From assembly GCF_014656395.1 (NCBI RefSeq), contig NZ_BNCI01000002.1, forward strand, positions 1,178,001-1,242,000: DNA of 64,000 bases. Direction: 5' to 3'. Positions 43,690-52,010 of the stretch are shown here, piece by piece. The DNA is from Kordiimonas sediminis. Lineage in GTDB: Bacteria; Pseudomonadota; Alphaproteobacteria; Sphingomonadales; Kordiimonadaceae. A program made the position numbers and the translations under genes. Under the pieces are notes generated by a model. It did no database searches, was not told the DNA's origin, and worked only from the letters and a program-made list of their open reading frames with translations. The first letter of the stretch is position 1; each line of letters begins with the position of its first letter.

Positions 43690-44952
43690 ATGGAGAAGCT
43701 TTCCCCTGCTGTATGCCGAGAGTGCTTTCACAGCTTTACTGGCACAGGAAAATGTCCCAAATGCCGGCGTCCCAGAACCATTTGCCACCCGGAATTGTTT
43801 GACCTAGGCATTGCCCATATTGACTGTGACAGCTTTTACGCATCCATAGAAAAACGGGACAATCCTGCGCTTCGAGATAAGCCCGTGATAATAGGGCACG
43901 GCAAACGCGGGGTGGTATCAACAGCGTGTTATCTTGCGCGGATGAGCGGTGTCAGGTCTGCCATGCCGATCTATAAAGCGCGTGCACTTTGTCCCGACGC
44001 GGTATTCATTCCGCCCCGCATGGCCAAATATGCCGAAGTAGGCAGAGATATTCGGGCCATGATGCAGGACATGACGCCCCTTGTCGAACCCCTGTCAATT
44101 GACGAAGCTTTTCTGGATATGACAGGAACGGAACGACTGCACGGCGCCCCGCCCGCAGTTACACTGGCGCGGTTTGCCGAAACAATCCAGGAAGAAATCG
44201 GTGTCAGCGTGTCAATTGGCCTGTCCCATAATAAGTTTCTGGCAAAACTGGCATCGGACATGAACAAGCCAAGAGGCTTCACCGTTATCGGTAAGGCTGA
44301 AACAACAAATCTCCTGGCTGGCCTTCCTATCAGCCGGATTTACGGTGTCGGCACCAAAATGGCGAGAACACTTGAAAAAGATGGCCTGACTGAAATCAGC
44401 CAGCTTCAAACCATGGACCAGCGGCAACTGGTTAACCGGTACGGCGAGACGGGCCTGCGGCTTTTCAGACTTGCACGCGGCATTGATACCCGCCCGGTTA
44501 CTGCAAGCAATGAAACAAAGAGTGTGTCAGCAGAACGTACCCTTGAAAAAGATATTGCCGACTATCCTGGCCTGGAAAAACTTCTCTATAGTTCTTCTGA
44601 GCGTGTGTCAGCAGACCTGAAGAAAAAGGAACTGGCCGGGGTGACCATTACGCTGAAGATGAAAAACAGATACCACAAAATTATAACACGTTCCCGCACG
44701 CTGGATGCCCCGACACAGTTAGCGCATGTCATATTTGAAACAGGTCAGAGCTTGTTGCGCCCGCTGGTTGACGGCACGCCCTACCGACTATTGGGGATCG
44801 GGGTTAGTAACTTCCGCCCCTTGTCTGAAGCAGACATGCCCGACCTGATTGAGCCTATCCGGTCAAAACGGACGCAGGCGGAAAAAGCAATGGATGCCCT
44901 GAAAGAGAGATTTGGTGCACAAGCAATAGGCAAAGGGCGCTCCCTGCACTAG
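43690..44952 (+). CDS. dinB: DNA polymerase IV with N-terminal Cys4 motif
   Basis: Pol IV is an error-prone Y-family translesion polymerase. The catalytic palm starts IAHIDCDSFYASIEKRD and includes SIDEAFLDM; little-finger sequence fills the last ~110 residues. The N-terminus has C-x2-C and C-x2-C (CREC, CPKC) in a short zinc-ribbon-like extension common in alphaproteobacterial Pol IV. The ATG at 43690 has AAGGA ten bases upstream; a start at 43654 that overlaps the HAD stop is also possible. It is downstream of a candidate SOS box. Confidence 0.9.
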   Translation: MEKLSPAVCRECFHSFTGTGKCPKCRRPRTICHPELFDLGIAHIDCDSFYASIEKRDNPALRDKPVIIGHGKRGVVSTACYLARMSGVRSAMPIYKARALCPDAVFIPPRMAKYAEVGRDIRAMMQDMTPLVEPLSIDEAFLDMTGTERLHGAPPAVTLARFAETIQEEIGVSVSIGLSHNKFLAKLASDMNKPRGFTVIGKAETTNLLAGLPISRIYGVGTKMARTLEKDGLTEISQLQTMDQRQLVNRYGETGLRLFRLARGIDTRPVTASNETKSVSAERTLEKDIADYPGLEKLLYSSSERVSADLKKKELAGVTITLKMKNRYHKIITRSRTLDAPTQLAHVIFETGQSLLRPLVDGTPYRLLGIGVSNFRPLSEADMPDLIEPIRSKRTQAEKAMDALKERFGAQAIGKGRSLH

Positions 44953-44964
44953 GCAATTGCTGCC
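44952..44964. promoter_or_regulatory. 13-bp enhancer-like motif upstream of the GGDEF gene
   Basis: GGCAATTGCTGCC is the same 13-base form found in arrays before both flagellins. It begins at the last base of dinB and ends 81 bases before the sigma-54 promoter at 45045, close to the 96-103 bases seen at the flagellins. Confidence 0.55.
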
Positions 44965-45044
44965 ACAGTCTTGGTAAATCGGCTATTAATCATTCCAATC
45001 AAGAATTTTATCACTTATTTTCAGTCAGTTAAACAGCCACACTC

Positions 45045-45060
45045 TGGCACATTGATTGCA
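45045..45060 (+). promoter_or_regulatory. Consensus sigma-54 promoter of the diguanylate cyclase
   Basis: TGGCAC-ATTGA-TTGCA is a full match to the -24/-12 consensus. The predicted start is near 45071, 27 bases before the gene. It places this gene in the same sigma-54 class as the flagellins. Confidence 0.85.
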
Positions 45061-45097
45061 CTGCAATTCGTCAAGAATATCATGATGGAGTAGCCGT

Positions 45098-45793
45098 ATG
45101 ATCAACAATAGTGCCCTAACCCTTAACAGCGGACAGGAAATCAATCCGTATGTTAGCCGCCTTGCATCCCGGTTAATGCAAACAGCCGCCGACGCTGATG
45201 TAAAGTTTGACAGCATGGGCTGGCAACTGATTACAGAGGTTCTGAGCTTTGCCGCCAGCGCCGAGCAGCGCATGGCAGAGCAGCAGCACCGCATTTCGTA
45301 TCTGGAACAAATCTCGGTTACTGATGAATTGACTGGTATTTTAAACCGGCGCGGGCTGATGCTGGAACTGGGGAGAATTCTGTCCTACTCCGCCAGGCAT
45401 AGGGAAGAAGGTGTTGTTGGCTTCATTGATATGGACGGTTTTAAAGACATCAATGACACCCATGGCCATCAGGCAGGGGACGCGGTTCTGCGGCACACTG
45501 CAACCATATTAAAGTCCAGAACCCGTTCAAGTGATGTCATTGCACGCATCGCCGGTGATGAATTTTGTATTATTCTGACACGCTGCGATGAACAGCAAGG
45601 CTATGCAAGGCTCCGTAAATTACAGACTGTCATTAACACATCTGTTTTGGAATATGGCGACATAATCATCCCGCTTAATTGCTCCATCGGTGTGCAGTCC
45701 TTCAACGGTGCAACCGACCCGGAACGTTTAATTTCGGAAGCCGACCAAGCCATGTATATGGACAAAAAAGCCCGTAAAACGGCTGTTGCTTAG
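45098..45793 (+). CDS. Soluble GGDEF diguanylate cyclase with AGDEF active site
   Basis: The 231-residue protein has a helical N-terminus (about 1-75) and a GGDEF domain with LTGILNRRG, IDMDGFKDINDTHGH, and the active-site loop RIAGDEFCI, where the first Gly is Ala. AGDEF variants can be active. No transmembrane segment or known sensor domain is present. It has a sigma-54 promoter and upstream enhancer-like motif, so it is likely expressed during flagellar assembly. Confidence 0.85.
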   Translation: MINNSALTLNSGQEINPYVSRLASRLMQTAADADVKFDSMGWQLITEVLSFAASAEQRMAEQQHRISYLEQISVTDELTGILNRRGLMLELGRILSYSARHREEGVVGFIDMDGFKDINDTHGHQAGDAVLRHTATILKSRTRSSDVIARIAGDEFCIILTRCDEQQGYARLRKLQTVINTSVLEYGDIIIPLNCSIGVQSFNGATDPERLISEADQAMYMDKKARKTAVA

Positions 45794-45917
45794 GCATGAA
45801 CCGCCCAGCACTGCCCAATACCACCAGGGTGCATTTCTAATGTAAATTCCTGGCTGTATTTCCTCAATGCCGTCCGGGCGAGCCTGCGTTCGTATTAAAA
45901 CGCACCTGAAGCGAATG

Positions 45918-45949
45918 ATAGCTGTCGAATTTCGGCAGCTATTTTATTT
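45918..45949 (+). terminator. Probable terminator downstream of the GGDEF gene
   Basis: ATAGCTGTCG-AATTT-CGGCAGCTAT followed by TTTATTT, about 125 bases after the stop. The stem has a single U-G pair. A 9-base inverted repeat (45946-45954 with 45977-45985) follows before the RidA gene. Confidence 0.75.
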
Positions 45950-46006
45950 GGTATACGGACCGGCTTTTGATATCAAATACCAAATCATTTTTGTGGGAGC
46001 ATTTTA

Positions 46007-46474
46007 ATGAGTATTGAACAACGCCTTACTGAACTGGGGATCACCTTACCTGAACCAGCGGCGCCAGTGGCAAATTATCTGCCATATATCGTAAGCGGCA
46101 ACCTGATTAGCATCTCTGGTCAAATTCCCATGGGCCCTAACGGTATTGAATTCCAGGGTAAAGTCGGCAGTGACTATAATATTGATTTTGCACAGCGCGC
46201 TGCACGCCTGTGTGGTATCAATCTGATTGCACAAATGAAAGCTGCCTGTGATGGTGATCTGGAACGTGTTGTTCGGGTTGTGAAACTGGGTGGTTTTGTA
46301 AACTGTACAGACGGTTTTGGTGATCAGCCGAAGGTTATCAATGCGGCAAGCGATCTGATGGTTGATGTATTTGGCGACAAAGGCCGCCACAGCAGATCCG
46401 CGGTTGGCACTAACGGTTTGCCCCTGAATGTTCCTGTGGAAATTGATGCACTGGTTGAAATTACACCGAAATAA
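46007..46474 (+). CDS. RidA (YjgF) family protein
   Basis: The 155-residue protein belongs to the long RidA subgroup: YIVSGNLISISGQIP, then a central LERVVRVVKLGGFVNC and C-terminal GRHSRSAVGTNGLPLNVPVEIDALVEI. RidA enzymes deaminate reactive enamine/imine intermediates made by PLP enzymes. GGGAG precedes the start. Its stop shares one base with the next start (TAATG). Confidence 0.87.
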   Translation: MSIEQRLTELGITLPEPAAPVANYLPYIVSGNLISISGQIPMGPNGIEFQGKVGSDYNIDFAQRAARLCGINLIAQMKAACDGDLERVVRVVKLGGFVNCTDGFGDQPKVINAASDLMVDVFGDKGRHSRSAVGTNGLPLNVPVEIDALVEITPK

Positions 46475-47220
46475 TGGCAGCCCGCAAACAAACAAGACAT
46501 ATACCGTGGCTGGGTAATCTGGATATTGCCCACCGCGGCTTGTTTGACCGCACAGAGGGCCGCGAAGAAAACACCTTGTCTGCTATTACCTATGCGGCAG
46601 ACAAGGGATATGCGGTCGAGTTTGATGTTGTATTAACCCGCGACGAAACGGTTATCGTCTTTCATGACGCGACGCTTGACCGGCTTACAGACGGCAAAGG
46701 ACGTGTGGATACCGTTGATTTTGCTGACCTTGCGCACACACCGACTAAACTGAACGGCGAACCTATTCCGTGCCTGGCAGATGTTCTGAGTGCTGTTGCT
46801 GGTCGGGTGCCCATTTATCTGGAAATCAAATCAGCCAGAAAATATGATCCGACACGCCTGTGTAGGGAAGTCTATCGCCTGCTGGCAGACTATAAGGGTG
46901 ATGTCTGCATCATGTCTTTTGATCCGCGTGCGGTACGCTGGTTTCGCAAAAATGCACCAGAAATTGTTCGCGGCCTGGTTATCGAAGATAAAACCCTGCA
47001 GAAAACATCATCCCGGCTTATGCTCCGGTATGCCATAAGACGCAACACACCAGATTTCTTGTCCGTCGATATTTCAAGCCTGCCACACCCCTATTATACG
47101 AGATGGCGGAAGACAGGAAAAAAATTGATCACCTGGACTGTTCGCACCAAAGAACAGGAAGTCCTTGGTCGCCAGCACACAGATGCACTGACTTTTGAAA
47201 AGCCAGCCGTACTCTCGTAA
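46474..47220 (+). CDS. Glycerophosphodiester phosphodiesterase
   Basis: The 248-residue protein hydrolyses glycerophosphodiesters to glycerol 3-phosphate. Motifs: IAHRGLFD with His-Arg near residue 20, ENTLSA, EFDVVLTRDETVIVFHDATLDR, and EIKSA on the TIM barrel. No signal peptide is visible, so it is cytoplasmic, like UgpQ. It is translationally coupled to the RidA gene, and the DUF482 gene follows by 13 bases. Confidence 0.9.
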   Translation: MAARKQTRHIPWLGNLDIAHRGLFDRTEGREENTLSAITYAADKGYAVEFDVVLTRDETVIVFHDATLDRLTDGKGRVDTVDFADLAHTPTKLNGEPIPCLADVLSAVAGRVPIYLEIKSARKYDPTRLCREVYRLLADYKGDVCIMSFDPRAVRWFRKNAPEIVRGLVIEDKTLQKTSSRLMLRYAIRRNTPDFLSVDISSLPHPYYTRWRKTGKKLITWTVRTKEQEVLGRQHTDALTFEKPAVLS

Positions 47221-47233
47221 GGTAAGTAAACCC

Positions 47234-48421
47234 ATGGACCTTATTGCAGAATTTCATCCCGGCATTGAAAAGATTGACCGTGACGCATGGGATACCTGTG
47301 CTGCTGGTCGTTCTCCCTTCACCAGATATGATTTTCTTGCTGCCTTGGAACAGTCCGGCTGTGTCTCGGAACAGACAGGCTGGATTCCCCACCATTTGAC
47401 TATCAGCCTGCAGAATAGCTCGCCAGCAGAGAATGCCGAACAGCCCCCAACACTTCTCGCCGTTTGTCCCTTGTATGTAAAACTGCATTCAGCAGGCGAA
47501 TATGTCTTCGATCAGGGATGGGCGGACGCGTATGAGCGCGCTGGTGGTCGCTATTATCCCAAACTTCTGTCGGCTATTCCGTTTACGCCTGTTACCTCTT
47601 GCAAGATATTGATCAGTCCAGCGACTGGCGAAGAAAGTGCGGTCACCATTCGCACTACTGCCATGCGCGCAATTTTAGAACGATGTGACAGCCTGTCTTT
47701 TTCCAGTGCACATTTTAATTTTTTGCGTCCAGAAGACATTCAGGCAGCAAAAAACAACGACCTGTTGCTACGACAAGACCAACAGTTTCACTGGTTCAAT
47801 AAAGGTTACGAAACATTCGGCGACTTTCTGGCAACGCTGACATCCAGAAAAAGAAAACAAATCCGTAAGGAACGCCAAACGGTGCTGGACAGCGATATTG
47901 AAATCAGGGCCATAGAGGGCAAGGGTGTATCCGAGGCTGACCTTGATGCCTTTTTCCAGTTTTATTTGGATACCGGCGCACGGAAATGGGGGCATCCATA
48001 CCTTAACCGTAAGTTTTTCTCATGTATCAGGCAGACAATGCCAGACGACATGCTTTTGTTTCTCTGTTACCGCAACGACCGGCCCATTGCCGGGGCTTTA
48101 AACTTCATAGGGCCTGATACCCTGTATGGGCGCTATTGGGGCTGTATCGAAGATCATCCCTGCCTGCATTTTGAAACCTGTTATTATCAGGCGATTGACT
48201 ATGCCATCACGCACAAATTATCGACCGTGGAGGCAGGAGCCCAAGGCCCACACAAAATCGCACGTGGCTATGAACCTTCCCGGACAATAAGCGCCCACTA
48301 TATTCGTGATGAGCGATTCCGGGCCGCCGTGGATGATTTTCTGAAGCGTGAAGGCCACCAGATTGACTATGAAGCTGAATATCTAAGCAAGCATTTACCC
48401 TTCAAAAAATCAGACACATGA
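47234..48421 (+). CDS. DUF482/COG3146 GNAT-fold protein (FemAB-like)
   Basis: The 395-residue protein matches the COG3146 family annotated as putative acyltransferase or peptidoglycan-related: an N-terminal GNAT-like part and a C-terminal part with RKRKQIRKERQTVL, CYRNDRPIAGALNFIG and LYGRYWGC. The ATG at 47234 has AAGGTAAG upstream; a longer frame overlaps the phosphodiesterase. The substrate is unknown. Confidence 0.75.
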   Translation: MDLIAEFHPGIEKIDRDAWDTCAAGRSPFTRYDFLAALEQSGCVSEQTGWIPHHLTISLQNSSPAENAEQPPTLLAVCPLYVKLHSAGEYVFDQGWADAYERAGGRYYPKLLSAIPFTPVTSCKILISPATGEESAVTIRTTAMRAILERCDSLSFSSAHFNFLRPEDIQAAKNNDLLLRQDQQFHWFNKGYETFGDFLATLTSRKRKQIRKERQTVLDSDIEIRAIEGKGVSEADLDAFFQFYLDTGARKWGHPYLNRKFFSCIRQTMPDDMLLFLCYRNDRPIAGALNFIGPDTLYGRYWGCIEDHPCLHFETCYYQAIDYAITHKLSTVEAGAQGPHKIARGYEPSRTISAHYIRDERFRAAVDDFLKREGHQIDYEAEYLSKHLPFKKSDT

Positions 48422-48462
48422 TGGGCAGCCTGCCCGTTATCTGATCCTTTGCTGTAGCTAAG

Positions 48463-48491
48463 AAAAAAGAGGCCTCTGACAAGAGGCCTCT
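48463..48491 (-). terminator. Terminator of the YdcH gene
   Basis: Two copies of AGAGGCCTCT flank GACA and form a 10-base stem; on the minus strand TTTTTT follows. The repeated unit is itself a palindrome. Confidence 0.87.
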
Positions 48492-48537
48492 AAGGTAAAG
48501 GGAAGTAGAAGTTTGGAAACTTCAGGGAAAACAGTCG

Positions 48538-48780
48538 TCAAACTGCTTTAAGGAGTGCGTAAATCTCGTCCTTCAAACGCATACGAGCTTTGCGCAAATC
48601 TTCTTCATTGAATTGGGAGACATGATCTTCCCCAATTTCAATGCGGTGAATTTCGCGGTTTACATCATGGTATTCATCAGCAAGCTTTTTGAAGTGATTG
48701 TCATTCACTTTCAGATCATGCAGACGGTCAGCAAACTCAGGAAACTCATCCCGTAATTCATGGGGTGTATGTGTGCTCAT
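48538..48780 (-). CDS. YdcH (DUF465) family protein
   Basis: This 80-residue acidic helical protein matches the DUF465/YdcH family: an N-terminal LRDEFPEF, a central HFKKLADEYHDVNREIHRIE, and a C-terminal LRKARMRLKDEIY. The family has no firm function. It is monocistronic between a terminator and rmuC. Confidence 0.85.
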   Translation of the reverse strand: MSTHTPHELRDEFPEFADRLHDLKVNDNHFKKLADEYHDVNREIHRIEIGEDHVSQFNEEDLRKARMRLKDEIYALLKAV

Positions 48781-48872
48781 CAGTATCTCCTCCTATTCTG
48801 TTCAGGGAGATAATAGCCAAAGCAAGGGATCAGATTTTGACCGGGATCAATATCAGGTGCGACAAAATGACA

Positions 48873-48903
48873 AACGCCGAAACAGTTACCCTGCTCCGGC
48901 GTT
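48873..48903 (-). terminator. Weak hairpin after rmuC
   Basis: AACGCCG and CGGCGTT form a 7-base stem with a 17-base loop; on the minus strand TTTGTCATTTT follows. It may end the rmuC transcript but the loop is large. Confidence 0.4.
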
Positions 48904-48968
48904 ATCTTGGTCAAATTTCGATCTGACAGCCTGTGATTCCCTTCGGTAAAGAAGGGGAGTAATAAACA

Positions 48969-50240
48969 CTATTCATCCATTGAAAGTTCCAGAATTTCAC
49001 CTGCTTTAGTATCTTCGATCTTTTCAACATTCTTCAATGCCCGGAGCATAGCCCGTTTGCGCACATCCAGTTTATCAACATGGTTTTTCGCGGCTTCCAG
49101 ATTCTTGGCCATTGCATTGATCTGGCTACCAAAGTTTTCAAATTCGTTTTTAACAGCGCCCAATATCTCCCAAACTTCGTTGGCGCGTTCCTGCAGTACA
49201 ACCTGACGGAATCCCATACGAAACGTGGATAATAGCACCTGAAAGTTCGTAGGACCGGCAATAGTGACGCGGTAATCGCGCTGCAATTCCTCGAACACAC
49301 CAGGTTGGCGTAATACTTCTGCATAGAGCCCTTCTGTCGGCAGGAATAAGATTGCCCAGTCAGTTGTATGCGGCGGATTGATATATTTGCTGCTGATATC
49401 CTTGGCGAACCCCTTTACCGACCGGATCAGCGATTTTGACGCCGCATCAACCCCCTGTACATCACCGATTTCTACCGCACCAAGCAGTCTTTCATAATCC
49501 TCGGTAGGGAATTTGGCATCAACGGGTAGAAAGACATCTTTCTCAGTGCCAGGCACACGAATACCAAACTCTACCCGGGCGTTGCCAGAGACATGACCAC
49601 AATCATAGTTGGCAACATACTGGTCAGCCGTCAGCATATCGGCAATCAACAGGTTCAGCTGCGTTTCCCCAAACGTACCACGGGACTTAACATTGGTCAG
49701 AACACGTTTCAAATCGCCGACACCGGTTGCCAACGTCTGCATCTCTCCCAAACCGCGCTGTACGGCCTCCAGTCGTTCTGACACGGTTTTAAAGCTTTCG
49801 CTGATCCGCTTCTCCAGCGTTGTCTGCAATTTCTCGTCAACCGTCTGGCGCATCTCATCAAGTTTCTTGCTGTTTTCTTCGCGAATTTCCCGCATTTTTT
49901 CATCGAGTTTGTCACGAAACTGCTGCTGATCTGCTGCGTGCTCCTTACCAAGTTTCCTGACAGTTTCTGCCAGCATAGTAAGTGCTTCGTTCGTTTCCTG
50001 CCTATTAAGCTGAAACTCATGCCGGATGGCCTGCTCCCGCTTATCCAGATTTTCCGCAAGCGTAATCATGCGCGTATCAAGGCGGACAAAATTCTGGGTC
50101 GTATCTTCAGCCTGCAGACGTTCCTGTGTAATCTTCTGACGCTTCAAAACCTGAAACAGCAGAAAAATTACCAATGAAAACAGCACGAGAAAGGCAAGAT
50201 AGAAAAGCTCGATAGAAACGTCTGTCACGGTTTCCCCCAT
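48969..50240 (-). CDS. rmuC: DNA recombination protein RmuC
   Basis: The 423-residue protein has an N-terminal transmembrane helix (about 10-31), a long coiled coil (about 35-160), and the RmuC nuclease-like domain with FGETQLNLLIADML, DAKFPTEDYERLL, and LPTEGLYAEVLR. RmuC limits inversion between short inverted repeats in E. coli. It is 54 bases from the divergent PhyH-like gene's leader region. Confidence 0.92.
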   Translation of the reverse strand: MGETVTDVSIELFYLAFLVLFSLVIFLLFQVLKRQKITQERLQAEDTTQNFVRLDTRMITLAENLDKREQAIRHEFQLNRQETNEALTMLAETVRKLGKEHAADQQQFRDKLDEKMREIREENSKKLDEMRQTVDEKLQTTLEKRISESFKTVSERLEAVQRGLGEMQTLATGVGDLKRVLTNVKSRGTFGETQLNLLIADMLTADQYVANYDCGHVSGNARVEFGIRVPGTEKDVFLPVDAKFPTEDYERLLGAVEIGDVQGVDAASKSLIRSVKGFAKDISSKYINPPHTTDWAILFLPTEGLYAEVLRQPGVFEELQRDYRVTIAGPTNFQVLLSTFRMGFRQVVLQERANEVWEILGAVKNEFENFGSQINAMAKNLEAAKNHVDKLDVRKRAMLRALKNVEKIEDTKAGEILELSMDE

Positions 50241-50344
50241 AAGAACAAAAGTGATACATATATCCTTACCCCTTCTGGCGCGACAGGTAAACCTTGATTA
50301 CAAAATGGCGCAGGATTATGGTGCCCGAAATTCAGGAGCAACCC

Positions 50345-51241
50345 ATGTCAACCATACCTTACTTTGATGCATCTTACCTTAGACAGACTGCAGACTCTGC
50401 GTTATCCAGCGACATGTTAGACGCCTACGAGCGTGACGGAACACTGGTTCTGGAGAATGCTTTCTCTGAGGACACCTGTAACGCACTTATGGCCCATATG
50501 GGGACATTGGTCGCCAACTTTGACACGAACAGTCACCGCACGGTCTTTCAGTCAACCGAGGATGATAAAAACCTTTATGACTATTTTATCGAGTCAGGAA
50601 GCGACATCAGATTCTTCTTTGAAGACGGCGCGCTTGATAGTGAAGGCAACCTGACCTGTTCCGCTGACACCGCTCTTAATAAGGTTGGACACGCTCTCCA
50701 TGATATGGATCCCGAGTTTCGCGCCTTCTCACGCAGTGATGTATTCCGCAAAATAGCAGACGGGCTAGGGTTTACTGACCCTAAGCTTCTGCAGTCCATG
50801 TATATTTTCAAGCAACCGCGCATTGGCGGCGAGGTAGTATGCCATCAGGACAGCAGTTATATTCGGTCAACGCCGCATACATGTGTGGGTCTGTGGGTCG
50901 CGCTTGAAGACGCAACGCTCGAAAACGGCTGTTTGTGGGGTATTCCGGGCGCCCATAAGGGTGACGGCCCAAAATCAATATTCCGCCGTACAGGTAACGG
51001 GCTTGAGACAGAGACCGTCATCCTTGATGACACGCCGTTTGAAGAAGATAAAAAGCAACCGCTTGAGGTAAAAAAAGGGACTGTTGTGGTTCTACACGGT
51101 CAGTTCCCGCACCTGTCGGGTGCTAACACCTCTGATCAATCCAGACACGCCTATGCCCTGCATCTGTATGATGGGTCCGCGGTATATGACAGTGATAACT
51201 GGCTACAGCGTCCATCCGACCTCCCAATCACTGGTTTTTAA
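50345..51241 (+). CDS. Phytanoyl-CoA dioxygenase (PhyH) family protein
   Basis: This 299-residue iron/2-oxoglutarate oxygenase has the H-x-D metal ligands at His167 and Asp169 (CHQDSSYI) and His256 in PHLSG, with a later Arg in SRHAYALHLYD as the 2-oxoglutarate anchor. The AGGAG site favours the ATG at 50345; an upstream ATG adds 17 residues. Bacterial members hydroxylate small molecules; the substrate is unknown. Confidence 0.87.
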   Translation: MSTIPYFDASYLRQTADSALSSDMLDAYERDGTLVLENAFSEDTCNALMAHMGTLVANFDTNSHRTVFQSTEDDKNLYDYFIESGSDIRFFFEDGALDSEGNLTCSADTALNKVGHALHDMDPEFRAFSRSDVFRKIADGLGFTDPKLLQSMYIFKQPRIGGEVVCHQDSSYIRSTPHTCVGLWVALEDATLENGCLWGIPGAHKGDGPKSIFRRTGNGLETETVILDDTPFEEDKKQPLEVKKGTVVVLHGQFPHLSGANTSDQSRHAYALHLYDGSAVYDSDNWLQRPSDLPITGF

Positions 51242-51276
51242 TATATTTCAATACTTTATATAGGTATATTAAAGTA

Positions 51277-51307
51277 AAGCAGCAGGAAATTCCTGCTGCT
51301 TGTTTTG
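51277..51307 (+). terminator. Terminator after the PhyH-like gene
   Basis: AAGCAGCAGGA-AAT-TCCTGCTGCTT followed by GTTTTG, an 11-base perfect stem in a convergent gap. Confidence 0.85.
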
Positions 51308-51333
51308 TATTCGAAATCAAATGATGCAGGCAA

Positions 51334-51888
51334 TTATCCCTGCGGCAAGGCTGCTTCGATCGCAGCTTTCAACTCGTCTGACTGAGGCTTTACTTTACTA
51401 GCGAAGTAGCCAAGTGGCTTGCCTTCGGGTGAAATCAGATATTTATGAAAATTCCACTGTGGACGGGATTCTTCCCCCAAGGTAGCCGCCAGATAATTAT
51501 AAAACTCTGATGTATCATCGGCCTTCTTCACAACCATTTTTTTCGTCATCGGGAAATCAACCTGGAAATTCATCGTGCAGAATTTTTTGATATTCTCTTC
51601 TGAGCCAGGCTCCTGGTCACCAAAATCATTGGCTGGAACACCAAGCACGACAAGTCCTTTATCCTTATACTCACTCCAAAGCGCCTGAAGCCCCTCATAC
51701 TGCGGCGTATATCCGCAAAAAGATGCTGTGTTCACAACCAGCACAGCTTTGCCCTTGAATTGGCTGAATGGCATTTCCGTCCGGTCAATGGACGTCAGAA
51801 CGAAATCATGCGCAGACTTTTCCTCTGCTGCCACAGCGGGCACCACTGAAAAGCTAATGGCTATCATTAGAATTAGTTTTTTAAACAT
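51334..51888 (-). CDS. Periplasmic Cys-type glutathione peroxidase
   Basis: The 184-residue protein has a signal peptide (cleavage near VPAVA) and the glutathione peroxidase fold: NTASFCGYTPQYEGL with catalytic Cys58, GVPANDFGDQEPG, and WNFHKYLISPEG. Bacterial members usually use thioredoxin-like donors. It removes peroxides in the periplasm. It is divergent from the old yellow enzyme gene. Confidence 0.9.
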   Translation of the reverse strand: MFKKLILMIAISFSVVPAVAAEEKSAHDFVLTSIDRTEMPFSQFKGKAVLVVNTASFCGYTPQYEGLQALWSEYKDKGLVVLGVPANDFGDQEPGSEENIKKFCTMNFQVDFPMTKKMVVKKADDTSEFYNYLAATLGEESRPQWNFHKYLISPEGKPLGYFASKVKPQSDELKAAIEAALPQG

Positions 51889-52010
51889 GCTTTAACTTCC
51901 CTTGATGAGACATATATTAGGATACGTTACCACATAATAATCGGATGTAAAATTCTGACGACCTATGACAAGAATGTGATGTCGTCGCCCTAGCCCACAA
52001 AGGATATTCA

